Shown piece after piece: positions 10,025 through 20,825 of a stretch of 64,000 nt of DNA. Numbering within the stretch: the first letter of the stretch is position 1; each line of letters begins with the position of its first letter. The stretch is from Conchocele bisecta (taxonomy: Eukaryota; Mollusca; Bivalvia; Lucinida; Thyasiridae). The notes beneath the pieces were generated by a model that had not been told where the DNA came from, made no database searches, and worked only from the letters and a program-made list of their open reading frames with translations. The stretch covers positions 124,001 to 188,000 of the forward strand of contig JAQRGA010000053.1 in the NCBI GenBank assembly GCA_029237695.1, given 5' to 3'. A program made the translations under genes and the position numbers.

Positions 10025-10332
10025 ATTGTATAACATTAACATTTTGTTCCGAGTCTATTTAGACAAAATTTAATGAGAGAATCATTATTCATATTTTCAT
10101 GAGATTTTCCATCAAAACTATGTCCATACATGCATATTTATCTTATTACATTCCGCTACATTACTTTCTGATATTGTACTTGCATCCATGCACATTGTTG
10201 GGGAATCATGTATGAGATAACAGCCGTATAAAGTCTTTATTTCCCTCAGACAGACATACCATTGATACATCATAATCATTCCATGCATTAAATAAAACAT
10301 GGGCGTATTTAGCTGTTGACCACTGATATTGT

Positions 10333-10575
10333 TTAGCTGTGGCTGTGACTAGAGAAATTGGGCTTATGATTGTTGCGATCAGTGTAGATCCAGATCAGCC
10401 TGTGCATCTGCACAGTCTGATCAGGATCTGCACTGTTCACCATACATCAATGAAACACCCGTCATGCTTCTAATGAGTAATATAGATCATTATGAGGCTA
10501 CATGAATTTGCTATTGATCAGGAGCTATACTGGTCACAATCCCATAAGCCACATTTCTGCAGTCACAGCCACAAA
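10333..10575. mobile_element. palindromic MITE (TGTGGCTGTGACTGG family), complete
   Basis: Terminal inverted repeats GCTGTGGCTGTGACTAGAGA and the inverse CTGCAGTCACAGCCAC. The internal stem AGATCCAGATCAGCCTGTGC / GCACAGTCTGATCAGGATCT surrounds the CTGCACTG core. Confidence 0.8.
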
Positions 10576-10699
10576 TCTGTTGTTTTCTCTCAGAGATAAC
10601 ATTGATACATCGTAAACATTCCATGAATAAATTAAAACATGGGCGGAGTTAATTGTGGACCGCTGATGTTGATTATAATACGTTATGAGAGGTTCTGGT

Positions 10700-10930
10700 G
10701 CTCACAATCAGAAAGTGTGATTAGCCGAGGCTGAGCATAGTCAATATCAGAACGTATGATTAGCCGAGGCTGAGCATAGTCATTATCAGAACGTATGATT
10801 AGCTGAGGCTGAGCATAGTCATTATCAGAAAGTATGATTAGCCGAGGCTGAGCATAGTCATTATCAGAAAGTATGATTAGCCAAGACTGAGCATAGCTAC
10901 AATCAGAAAGTGTGGTTAGCCAAGGCTCAG
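10700..10930. repeat. 39-bp minisatellite
   Basis: About six copies of a 39-bp unit with GATTAGCCGAGGCTGAGCAT. The same unit starts again at 63,920 at the very end of the window. Confidence 0.9.
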
Positions 10931-11022
10931 CTTTGCTCAGTCTCGATTGAACAATCTGTCTGATTTTGAGTACAAATGTTGAGAACACTCGTCATCAGTG
11001 GCTCGATATAAAACAGTGCAGT

Positions 11023-11145
11023 GCTGTTGTAGCAATGTATCATACTTGCCCATGTATATGTGCTATTGTAGCAATGTATCATACTTGCCCATGTATATGT
11101 GCTGTTGTAGCAATGTATCATACTTGCCCATGTATATGTGCTGTT
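11023..11145. repeat. 39-bp tandem repeat, three copies
   Basis: Three nearly identical units with GTAGCAATGTATCATACTTG. A different sequence from the preceding 39-bp array. Confidence 0.9.
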
Positions 11146-11289
11146 GCATCTTATGTACAAAACTTATACATGTATGTGCCTTTTTTTCTATAGAACTTTT
11201 CAATATTTCTATATGTCACTTTTATATTTCATGTGTTCGACTGGCAGCACATACTTGTCGTCATTTGTGATATATACATATGATATTCA

Positions 11290-11497
11290 TATGCGGCTGT
11301 GTCTGCAGAAATGGGGCTTATGGGGTTTGCGACCAATGTAGATCCAGATCAACCTGTGCATCTGCACAGTCTGATCAGGATCTGCAATGTTCGCCATTCC
11401 AACAATGAAACGCCAGTCATGCTTCTATGAAGCAATATAGATATTTATCAGGCTACGAATCCCATAAGCCCCATTTCCCCAGTGACGGTCAAATATC
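11290..11497. mobile_element. palindromic MITE (TGTGGCTGTGACTGG family)
   Basis: Degenerate left end GCGGCTGTGTCTGCAGAAAT and right end CCCCATTTCCCCAGTGACGG, with the family-specific GATCAGGATCTGC stem inside. Confidence 0.7.
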
Positions 11498-11699
11498 ATA
11501 ACAATACTATGAGTTTAACCATGACAACGCATGTCTTACTGAATGTTTGGTCAGTGTAACCCCTGATCATCTTGCACACTTGTTCAGAAACGGGGAATAT
11601 TCTGCTGTCTATGCACGGTCTGTAAGTGTAACGTGATGACAGTGCACATAATCCCATGGTCACCCAATACAGATGCATTCCTGGCTGTATGTGACCTCA

Positions 11700-12103
11700 G
11701 TGGGTGGCAGGTGGAAGCATGTGATGGGTAATTTAACGTTCGGGGTTCATCCTTACCAAAATCCCGACCAGAGACCTGGTTTGGCACTCCTGTACATCTT
11801 TGGCTTTCTTGTATGGGACAGTTGAATCTGGTTATACCCCTTATATGAGTAATATGATTAATATATTCCTATTACTTTTAGGGGAATGGGCCAAGTGGCT
11901 TTGGTGTGGTCTGGACCTGGCACCAGGTCAGGTTATTCTAATTTCAGGGCTGAATATTATTTTTTTTTCCATGTAAACATTCCGTTCTGATTTTGGAACT
12001 TTCCCCCCAATGCAGCTGATTGAATGCTGGATTGAACCTGTTGGCCCGACCTTAAATGACCTTAGCTGTTGATAGGCCATTAAACACCAACACACAAACA
12101 AAC
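11700..12103 (+). mobile_element. SINE, full length, CAAA-tailed family
   Basis: Starts GTGGGTGGCAGGTGG, which resembles a pol III A box, followed about 30 bp on by GGGGTTCATCC, which resembles a B box. The body is TTCTAATTTCAGGGCTGAAT; the 3' end is TTAAACACCAACACACAAAC. Possible decayed TSD around TGTGACCT on both sides. Confidence 0.8.
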
Positions 12104-12154
12104 CTGTGACCTTGCTTTTGAACAGAAATGAATCATAAATAGTGTAGACTCCGG

Positions 12155-12460
12155 TCACACATTGTGCATGCTGATCTGGGTCTACATTGTGTCTGCATGC
12201 TGATCTGGGTCTACATTGTGTCTATGCTGCTGATCTGGGTCTACATTGGTAGCGGAGTCATGCCCCATGTTTGCCATGGTCCCACATTGTGTCTATGCAT
12301 GCTGATCTGGGTCTACATTGGTTGCGGATTCATGCCCCATGTTTTCCATGGTCACACATTGTGTCTATGCATGCTGATCTGGGTCTACATTGTGTCTATG
12401 CATGCTGATCTGGGTCTACATTGGTAGCGGATTCATGCCCCATGTTTGCCATGGTGCAAT
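12155..12460. repeat. complex tandem repeat (GCATGCTGATCTGGGTCTAC)
   Basis: Seven GCTGATCTGGGTCTACATTG segments spaced by variable lengths, three of them followed by a CATGCCCCATGTTTKCCATG segment. The overlapping 87-codon ORF is a repeat artefact. Confidence 0.85.
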
Positions 12461-12561
12461 GCAAACATGTGTGTCGGCCCTGTCAGAGATTATTTGAGAT
12501 GTAGATGTTTAAAATACAAAGGTATTTGGAGGTATCATTTTGCATGTACAAGTGGTCAATG

Positions 12562-12632
12562 ATATCACTAAACAGCACACCACTGATGTATATATGATAT
12601 CACTAAACAGCACACCACTGATGTATATATCC
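12562..12632. repeat. 35-bp tandem duplication
   Basis: Two copies of a 35-bp unit including GATATCACTAAACAGCACAC. Confidence 0.85.
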
Positions 12633-12638
12633 TCTCTA

Positions 12639-12836
12639 CAGTGGAACCTCTCTAAACCGAACACCAAGATAACGTCTCTGATCTCATTTTTGTTGGATTT
12701 ATTTGTCCATTATATCAAATGATAATGTATATTCATTATTGCAAAGCATACATATACATGTATACGTATCACAATGGTAAAATGCCTCATTTACAGTGGA
12801 ACATCCCAGGGTGTCCAGTTTAGAGATGTTCCACTG
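12639..12836. mobile_element. mariner-like MITE with TA duplication, copy 1
   Basis: 198 bp. TA at 12,637-12,638 and 12,837-12,838. Terminal inverted repeats CAGTGGAACCTCTCTAAACC and the inverse of CAGTGGAACATCTCTAAACT-like. Confidence 0.78.
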
Positions 12837-13100
12837 TATATAATACTGGTAATACAATTGTTCTATGCATTTTATCTACATTTCTGGTTCACACGTTTGT
12901 GTGCATGAAGTTTTTTTTCCAGATTTGTATTAATGATATGTTTGTATTATGCATGTTCTGTCCATTTATTATTCAGCTGTCAATTAGAAGTCTGAATATG
13001 TGGTTTCTTTATCTATTTTATGCAGAATATTTTGTGATTTGATGTTTCCTATTTCTTCAGCAAAGTATATATTGTCATGACTCGGTAGCTGTATTGTTAA

Positions 13101-13344
13101 CCCTTCCACCCCTAAGTAACTGGAATGGATGGATTTTCAAATGTTAATTTTCCGACCAATCCAACCATCGCAAAATTATTTTCAGACTAGTCCATTTATG
13201 AAAAGGGGGTGTTTTTTGTTCTCAAAAATATTAAAATTACTTGCAAAATGTGCAGATCCTGATGAGACGGCTCGTCATGAGCCGGCTCATCTGGATCTAT
13301 ACTATTTCTCAATAGCACTATACAGGCCAATGGTGTTGAAAGGG
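13101..13344. mobile_element. piggyBac-like MITE (TTAA / CCC ends), copy 3
   Basis: TTAA at 13,097-13,100 and 13,345-13,348. Ends CCCTTCCACCCC and the inverse of CCCTTTCAACACC. The inside resembles the inverse of ~3620-3800 and ~57,930-58,110 (AAAACACCCCCTTTT, GATGAGACGGCTCG), so the same element underlies part of the segmental duplication. Confidence 0.7.
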
Positions 13345-13509
13345 TTAATAAATACATGTAAATGGTTATACATACTTACATGGAGAAATATGAACAATCA
13401 GAAATAAATATAGCCAGAAAACCATCGAGATAGTCAGTAATATGAGACAGTGTGGTATATATGTATGTACACGGAGTCCATGGTATATAGGACGCTGGAT
13501 GGTACAAAT

Positions 13510-14065
13510 GGGGCATTTCGGAGGCGGCAAAGTGATTCTAGTGTGGCGAGGACCTGGTATCAGATCAGGATTATTATGATTTCAGGGGTGGGTGGTGGTC
13601 GGGTGAATGTGACGGCGTAAATTAACGGTAGGGGTTCCTCCTTATAGGAATCACGATTTGTCTGGTTTGGCCCTGAGGTACGTTTTTATCTTTGGCTCTT
13701 TTGTTACCTGCGAGTTCAATTGGGTTTTTGCCCATTATAAAAGTGGTAAGATTATTACTGATCCTATTGCCTTTGGGAGGGGGCCAAGTGATTCTGGTGT
13801 GGCGAGTACCTGGCATCAGATCAGGATTATTCTGATTTCAGGGCTGAATATATAGAATTTTCATTGTTAATACTGGGTTCTGATTGAGATTTTCCCCCCA
13901 TTTGTACATGTACTTGTACAGGTAATATATGGGATTTAATAGTAAACCCATTGACCCGGCTTTAAATGACCTTAGCTGTCGATAGGCCGTTAAACCCTAA
14001 CAAACAAACAAACAAACTGATTTCAGGGCTGAATATATAGATTTCAGGGCTGAATATATAGTTTT
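13510..14065 (+). mobile_element. host SINE split by a second SINE
   Basis: Body fragments of a CAAA-family SINE lie on both sides of the insertion at 13,588-14,017. The left part ends TGATTTCAGGG (13,577-13,587) and the right part resumes with the same 11 bases (14,018-14,028), then GCTGAATATATAG. The right part is interrupted again near 14,065 by an unrelated repeat. Confidence 0.75.
13588..14017 (+). mobile_element. SINE nested in SINE, 11-bp TSD
   Basis: Starts GTGGGTGGTGGTCGG, carries the full body and ends GTTAAACCCTAA(CAAA)n. The duplicated target is TGATTTCAGGG on both sides. Its start agrees exactly with the element at 16,829, which fixes the 5' end of the family. Confidence 0.85.
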
Positions 14066-15040
14066 CACGTACATACTATCTCTGTAACCGTAAGTCAGAA
14101 TTGATTGAAACTTCGTATGCTTATTGGCCATCATCCATATATTCATTCTCTGTCCCATGCATGCAGCCACTGTGCCCAATGTCAAGGTCAACTGAGAAGT
14201 TTGTATTAAAGTATTTGTCAACATTTGCGGTAAACTTTCGGAGTACCTACTATCTATATAACCGTAACTTGAATTGACTTGAAACTTTGTATGCTTATTA
14301 CTCATCATGCATATTTATACCCCCGCAACGAGTTGTGGGAGGTATACTGGAGTCAGGTTGTCTGTCCGTCTGTGCGTCCGTCTGTCATTAAACTTAACAT
14401 CAGAGAAATATGTTATAACTTCTATTGCATTCATCTAAAATGCTTAATATTTCACACATGCATTCCTGTAAAGCTCTACTACCATGCTGCGCCAAATCCA
14501 CGACCGTTCAACCCCCGCTGATCCCAAAGGTCAAGGTCAAATACTTTGTCTCTTTACAAAACTTAACATCAGAGAAATAAGTTATAACTTCTATTTCCTT
14601 CATTGAAAATTCTTAATATTTCACTCGTGCATTCCTCTAAGGTTGTACTATCATGCTGTGACAAATCCACGACCGTCCAGCACCTGCTGATCCCAATGTC
14701 AAGGTCACATACTTAGTCTCTTTACAAAACTTAACATCAGAGAAATATGTTATAACTTCTATTTCTTACATCGAAAATTCTTAATATGTCATGCATGCAT
14801 TCTCTAAGCCTCTACTATCATGCTGTGATAAATCCCCGCTGATCTCGAGGTGAAGGTCACATCCTTAGTCTCTTTACAAAACTTAACATCAGAGAAATCG
14901 GTTATAACTTCTATTTCCTTTCTCGGATCTGCTTCACATTTCGCACACGCATTGCTCCAATGGACCTCTACCACCATGTGGTTCGTGCCGCCTCCGCAAA
15001 GACCAGAGTCAATGTCACAAGCCCAGAAACTTGGATTTGT
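14066..15040 (+). repeat. tandem repeats with AATGTCAAGGTCA
   Basis: Two ~175-bp units at 14,066-14,330 (CTATCTCTGTAACCGTAA), followed by about four ~165-bp units (AAAACTTAACATCAGAGAAA, ATCATGCTGTGACAAATCCA, TGTCAAGGTCACATACTTAG). The second set is a divergent relative of the 3900-5810 array. Confidence 0.8.
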
Positions 15041-15214
15041 TTACATATTTAGGGGTACATGTACCTGGACCCACGCGGGGGGGGGTGGTTATTCCATAAG
15101 CCTCGCTTACTGACCAATCTAATTTTAGACGCATTAACTATGGTGGTCGGTCAAATAGCTTTTTGTTACTTTTCAGGGTACATCCATTATAGTTACTCAT
15201 TTCTTGTACGTAAA

Positions 15215-15461
15215 GTTCATTATCCCCTCGCCGATAGACAGAAGGGGATATATCGTTAGTCCATGTACGTACGTGTGTAGTATCACCGTTCATTTTTCAA
15301 TAACTCATGAACCACTTCACAAATTTTGATAATATTTGACCACAGTGTGTGTCATGGGATGTTTCTTTGTTTTGCATACGACTCACGTCCGACCGCCGAA
15401 GGTCAAGGTCACTCACGACTTATGTTCACCTTGTTGGTAAGGCAACACTGTTAAAGTTTTT
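15215..15461. repeat. dispersed repeat (CCTCGCCGAT family)
   Basis: Same family as 6495-6785: CCCCTCGCCGATAGACAGAA, TCAATAACTCATGAACCACT, TTTGTTTTGCATACGACTCA. Confidence 0.65.
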
Positions 15462-16690
15462 TTAGCTCACCTGAGCGAAGCCCATGTGAGCTATTGTTAC
15501 CGCAATGTGTCCGTCCGTCCGTCGTCCGTCCGTCCGTGAACATTTTCAAACGTCTTCTCCTCGGTTCCCATTGGGCGTATTGTCTCCAAACTTCATGGTC
15601 ATGGTCCTTATGTAGGGGGATTACAAATTTGTTAAAATGACGTCATTACGTAATCAAGATGGCCGCCGTCTAAAAATAGCACAAATTCTTCAAAAATCTT
15701 CTTCTCAAGAACCGCCAACCGGATTTCGACAAAACTTGATAGGAATGATCTATGTACAATGCTCTTTCAAAGTTAAAATGGTGACCCCGGGGTCAAAAAT
15801 GGGCGTGGCCCGTGGGGTCAAATTGGGGTCAAATTTTACTTTTGACCGAATATGGTCGTGTTATATATCAAATCGAAGGTATCAACGAGGCGATCACTCT
15901 GGTGCATTTTTCGTTGTTTTATTAGAGATTTCAAAATTATTCACATGAACCGCTTGGCCCATGGTAGCCAAACTTAAAAGTTATGGTCCATGGGTGAAGC
16001 CTTTTCAGATTTGTTAAATCGGAGGTCATCGCTAATCCAAGATGGCCGCCGTCTAAAAATGGCACAAATTCTTAAAAAAATCTTCTTCTCATGAACCGCC
16101 AGCCGGATTTCGACGAAACAAGATGGCCGCCGAAAGGTCAAAAGGTCGTTCTTTTATTAGAGATTTCAAAATTCTACTTCACATGAACCGCTTGGCACAT
16201 GGTAGCCAAACTTAAAAGTTATGGTCCATGGGTGAAGCCTTTTCAGATTTGTTAAAATGGAGGTCATCGCTAATCCAAGATGGCCGCCGTCTAAAAATAG
16301 CACAAATTCTTAAAAAATCTTCTCATGAACCGCCAGCCGGATTTCAAAGAAACTTGGTAGAAACGATCGATGTACAATGCTCTTTCAAAGGTGTTAAAAT
16401 GGTGACCCCAGGGTCAAAAATGGGGGTGGCACGTGGGGTCAAATTGGGGTCAAATTTTATTTTTGACCGAATACGCTCATGTCATATATCAAATTGAAGG
16501 TATCGATGAGGCGAATGGTGCAATATTTTTAGGAATCGGATGTTTATGTCATCCATGATGGCCGCCAAAAGGTCCATTTATTCGAGATTTTGAACGTCTT
16601 TTTCTCAGGAACGACATGGCCAATGGTGGCCAAACTTCATAGTAAGTTAAGATCCTTGGGTGAAGCATTTTCAGATTTGGTAAAATGAGA
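15462..16690 (+). repeat. AGCTCACC-family dispersed repeat, copy 1
   Basis: Starts with the hairpin TAGCTCACCTGAGC...GCCCATGTGAGCTA, then a (GTCC)n run, AACATTTTCAAACGTCTTC and repeated segments with CAAGATGGCCGCCGTCTAAA. The second and third segments (~15,950 and ~16,190) are internal tandem copies. It ends in a SINE-tail fragment (16,700-16,755). Confidence 0.75.
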
Positions 16691-16828
16691 GTCGTTGACC
16701 CTGCCTTAAATGACCGTAGCTGTTGATAAGCCGTTAAACCCTAGCAAACAAACATTATACAGGTATGTAGTGTTGAAAAGGTTAAATAAATAAATAAGTC
16801 AATGAATCTAACCAAAACCAAAGATGTG

Positions 16829-17216
16829 GTGGGTGGCAGGTTGGAGCATGCGATGGGTAATTCAATGATCGGGGTTCATCCTTACTTTAATTCCGACTGG
16901 AGACCTCGTTTGGCCCTCATATACGTCTTTGGAATTTTGTATGTGACAGTTGAATATGGTTATACCCATTTTGTGAGTATTAGGATTATTCGTAATCCTA
17001 TTTGAGGGGAAGGGGCCAAGTGAATTTGGTGTGGTATGGACCTGGCACCATGTCAGGTTATTCTAATTTCAGAGTTGAATATATTTGTTCTCTATGTAAA
17101 TATTCCGTTCTGATTTGGGGATTTTTCCCCCAATGCAGCAGGTTAAAATGGGATCGAACCCGTTTGCCCGGCTTTACACGACCTTAGCTGTTGATAGGCC
17201 GTTAAACACCAATAAA
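16829..17216 (+). mobile_element. SINE, full length, perfect 16-bp TSD
   Basis: 388 bp. Target-site duplication CAAAACCAAAGATGTG at 16,813-16,828 and 17,217-17,232. Starts GTGGGTGGCAGGTTGG (A-box-like); GGGGTTCATCC (B-box-like) follows. Body TGTGGTATGGACCTGGCACC; 3' end GTTAAACACCAATAAA. This is the reference copy for the family here. Confidence 0.92.
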
Positions 17217-17471
17217 CAAAACCAAAGATGTGCTTTGATCACACATTCTAGCTGAACAGGGACCACACTAGTGAAAAACTCAGTGGGCTCCATGTTTTCA
17301 TGACTTGCTCTATGTTACCGTGTGGGCGTCGCCACATATTGGTTACCTTATCTACATGCAGTCTGGTTGTGGGACTGTATACCGATTGTTGGTTTCAGTT
17401 ACGGTTTCCATTTGTGACATTAACGTGCATTCATTGCTATGCTCACCCGGGTTAGTGTTAGTTTCAGTATA

Positions 17472-17670
17472 CAGTGTAACCTCTCTAAACCGGACACCAA
17501 GAAAACACCTGTGATCTTATTTGTTATGAGTTTCATGGTCCTTTATCTCGGGTGATAATTCGTGATCGTATAGCACGCAGCTACTGCTCAGAACGATCAA
17601 ATGCCTGATTTACAGTGAAACTCTCTAAGACGGACCCTCCCAGGGTGTCCGGTTTAGAGAGGTTTCACTG
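17472..17670. mobile_element. mariner-like MITE with TA duplication, copy 2
   Basis: 199 bp. TA on both sides (17,470-17,471; 17,671-17,672). Ends CAGTGTAACCTCTCTAAACC and GGTTTAGAGAGGTTTCACTG. Confidence 0.82.
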
Positions 17671-17855
17671 TAGTACTGTAATTCACGTATGTTGGTATGG
17701 GAAAATGTCTCCACGAAACTATAAATAATGTTGAAATTTCATAAAAGAAAGTACTGCGATATGCGTTGCGAACTATTTTACCCAGTCCCTATGTCATATA
17801 CCGCAAATACTACGGATGGTGGCTTATTTCATACGACTGCATGAATTCAAGATAC

Positions 17856-18055
17856 ATGATAACCTCTTTAAAGCGGACACACAGACAGCCTCTGTATCCT
17901 CAATGGTATGCGTTTCTTTGCCATCTATCTATGATGGTAATGTCTGTTCAAGTTCGCAAAGCACAGCCGCATGGCTTGGCATAGTCATATGTCTGATTTA
18001 CAGTGGAACATCTCTAAATCGGACCCTGGTGACCCGGTTTAGAGTGGTTCCACTG
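17856..18055. mobile_element. mariner-like MITE, copy 3 with degenerate left end
   Basis: Left ATAACCTCTTTAAAGCGGAC, right GGTTTAGAGTGGTTCCACTG followed by TA. Same family as 12,639 and 17,472. Confidence 0.7.
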
Positions 18056-18239
18056 TAGAACTTGAGCTCTGCAACTAGTTGTGTGGCATGCGCTAATGTT
18101 CTCAGGAAACCAATTAAAAGTTTCAGCCGAGATCTTCTGTCATTTTGTATATGTATTTCCACGTAATAGTATCCCATATGTGGTAGCAAGGAGCCATTGT
18201 TATGGAATTGCTCATGAAAATCGTGTCCGTCCATCCATC

Positions 18240-18425
18240 GTGGGTGGCAGGTGGGAGCATGTGATGGGTAATTTAACGATCGGGATTCATCCTTACCGGT
18301 ATACCGAACGGAGACCTGGTTTGGCCCTCGCATATGGCTGTGGCATTCTTGTATGTGAGGGTTAAATCTGGTTATACCCCTTGTAAAGTTGTATGAGTAA
18401 TTATTCATTAAATAAACAAACAAAC
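18240..18425 (+). mobile_element. SINE with internal deletion
   Basis: Starts GTGGGTGGCAGGTGGG and runs to GGTTATACCCC, then jumps straight to a (AAAC)n tail. It lacks the conserved 3' body. Both flanks contain TGTCCGTCCA, consistent with a TSD in a GTCC/ATCC microsatellite. Confidence 0.7.
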
Positions 18426-18624
18426 TGTCCGTCCACACATCCATCAATCCGTCCGTCCGTCCTCCGTCCGTCCGTCCATACAGCCATCCATGCAGCAACC
18501 TGTCCATCTTTTGATGTTTGCATTAATGCTGTAGATACCATTCCGCAACCCTAGGTCAGCTTGATTTGAAACTTCATGTGGCTGTTTATCTGACTTTATT
18601 ACCAGCAATAAGGAAGGGTTAGGG

Positions 18625-20803
18625 TATTTTTATACGACCGTTTTAAAAAAAAGCGGTACGGATTATGTTTTACCGCGGGGTCGGGCGTGCGGGCGGCGGA
18701 TAGAAAAACTGCATAGTTTGTGTACACAACTCCGCTGAAACCGTTCAATCAATCGATCTGAAACTATGCACACGTCTTCTAGACATATTGAAGATGTGCA
18801 CCTTGGCGTTTTTATGCAGAAAAAATATTGTTTTTATTTTTCACAAAAATAACACATTTTTTTCTTTATTTTTGTATACAAAAATATATAGGGTACAGAG
18901 TTTGTGTACACAACTCCTCTGAAACCGTTTCGTCATTCGATCTGAAACTATACACACGTCTTCTACACATAATGAAGATGTGCACCTTGGTGTTTTTATG
19001 CCGAACAAATATTTTATATAACCTTTTTAACTTAAAAATTACATCTACATAAAAAAAAATTGTATCCATTTCTATATTTTACCTGTTTATCACAACAAGT
19101 GAAAGAAATAATGCTAGAGATTTTCAAATTCTCATTAATGTTTCTTGCATTGGTGACAGCTTCACATTTCTGCATCTTCGCTGTCTGGCCCATCTTCCAA
19201 GGCAAGAAACTAATGAGAATTTGAAAGTCTATAGCATTATTTCTTCATCTCGTTGTGCTAAACATGTATACTAATTTAGGCAGAGACAGAAAAGTAGAGT
19301 GTAAAGTAGAAATGATAGGGAATTGGATACAATAATGTAGAAAAATGGCTAAGTTAAAAAGGTGATATTTTTGTTAAAAAATATGTTTTCGGCATAAAAA
19401 CACCAAGGTGCACATCTTCAATATGTGTAGAAGACGTGTGTATAGTTTCAGAATGATCGACTGAACTGTTTCGGAGGAGTTGTGTACACAAACTGTACCG
19501 TATATAGAATTGTATAGAAACATGTAGAAAAAATGGCTAAGTGAAAAAGGTGATATTTTTGTTAAAAAATATGTTTTCGGCATAAAAACACCAAGGTGCA
19601 TATCTTCAATATGTGTAGAAGATGTGTGCATAGTTTCAGATCGATCGACTGAACGGTTTCGGAGGAGTTGTGTACACAAACTCTGTACCGTATATAGAAC
19701 TGTATAGAAAAATGTATTGGTGTAGAAAAAATGGCTAAGTTAAAAAGGTGATATTATTGTTAAAAAATATTTTTTCGGCATAAAAATACCAAGGTGCACA
19801 TCTTCAATATGTGTAGAAGACGTGTGTATAGTTTCAGATCGATCGACTGAACGGTTGTGTACACGAACTATGCACTTTTTCTTCAGCCACCCGCCGCCAC
19901 CCGCCCGCCCGCCATGCGGTAAAACATAATACGTACCGTTTTTAGCTCACCTGAGCGAAGCTCATGTGAGCTATTGTTACCGCAATGTGTCCGTCGTCCG
20001 TCGTCGTCCGTGAACATTTTCAAACGTCTTCTCCTATAGTCATTGGGCCTATTGTCACCAAACTTCATGGTCATGGTCCTTAGGTAGGGGGGATTGCAAA
20101 ATTGTTAAAATGACGTCATTATGTAATACCAGATGGCTTGGCACATGGTAGCCAAACTTAAAAGTTATGGTCCATGGGTGAAGCCTTTTCAGATTTGTTA
20201 AAATGGAGGTCATCGCTAATCCAAGATGGCCGCCGTCTAAAAATAGCATACATTCTTAAAAAATCTTCTTCTCATGAACCGCTAGCCGGATTTCGACGAA
20301 ACTTGGTAGGAATGATCGATGTACAATGCTCTTTCAAATTTGTTAAAATGGTGACCCCTGGGTCAAAAATGGGCGTGGCACGTGGGGTCAAATTGGGGTC
20401 AAAATTTATTTTTGACCGAATATGCTCATGTCATATATCAAATTGAAGGTATCGATGAGGCGATTGCTCTGGTGCAATATTTGTCGGAATCAGATGATTA
20501 TGTCATCCATGATGGCCACCAAAAGGTCCATTTTTTCGAGATTTTGAATGTCATTTTCTCAGGAACGACATGACCGATGCTGGTCAAACTTCATAGGAAG
20601 TTAAGATCCTTGGGTGAAGCATTTTCAGATTTGGTAAAATGAGACTCATCGCTTAATCCAAGATGGCCGCCATCTAAAAATAGCACAATTTTTATAAAAC
20701 ACATGAACTCAATGTCACATTCTCCTCTGGTGTTCATGGATTCAGGTGAGCGAATTAGGGCCATTATGGCCCTCTTGTTTAAAAACGGTCGTATAAAAAG
20801 CAC
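18625..20803. mobile_element. foldback element with a repeat inserted in its right arm
   Basis: The outer ends TTTTTATACGACCGTTTT (18,625) and the inverse AAAACGGTCGTATAAAAA (~20,785) are inverted. Each arm has one or more units with TTTGTGTACACAACTCC, AAACTATRCACACGTCTTCT and AAGATGTGCACCTTGG, plus-strand before ~19,060 and minus-strand after ~19,370. The centre (19,105-19,245) is also inverted: AATAATGCTAGAGATTTTCA against its complement. The right arm, at ACCGTTTTT, is split by the AGCTCACC repeat at 19,941-20,779. Confidence 0.75.
19941..20779 (+). repeat. AGCTCACC-family dispersed repeat, copy 2
   Basis: Begins TTTTTAGCTCACCTGAGCGA with the hairpin to GCTCATGTGAGCTA, runs through GTCC repeats and GATGGCCGCCGTCTAAA, and ends GGGCCATTATGGCCCTCTTG. 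Unlike the copy at 15,462, both ends are visible here. Confidence 0.75.
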
Positions 20804-20825
20804 AGATCTCGCAATTAATGAGGCA

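Larger units (their letters stand above)
3467..10130 (+). repeat. segmental duplication, copy 1
   Basis: From TTTAACTAACTGGCAGCTC onward this block matches 57,783-64,000 in the same orientation, in the same order of repeats and unique stretches, with local insertions and deletions. Shared landmarks include the bases around 3655-3790 and 57,960-58,100, 5915-6320 and 59,505-59,930, 8210-8720 and 61,845-62,380, and 8940-9300 and 62,540-62,890. The separation is about 53.6-54.3 kb. The match ends near 10,130, where this copy goes on to a different sequence. Confidence 0.88.

Noticed and set aside
15637..16497. 103- and 89-codon ORFs with repeated MTPGSKMGVARGVKLGSNF
   Set aside because: Same peptide appears at 20,174-20,446. 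All are inside the AGCTCACC repeat and follow its unit structure; no start, no known domain.
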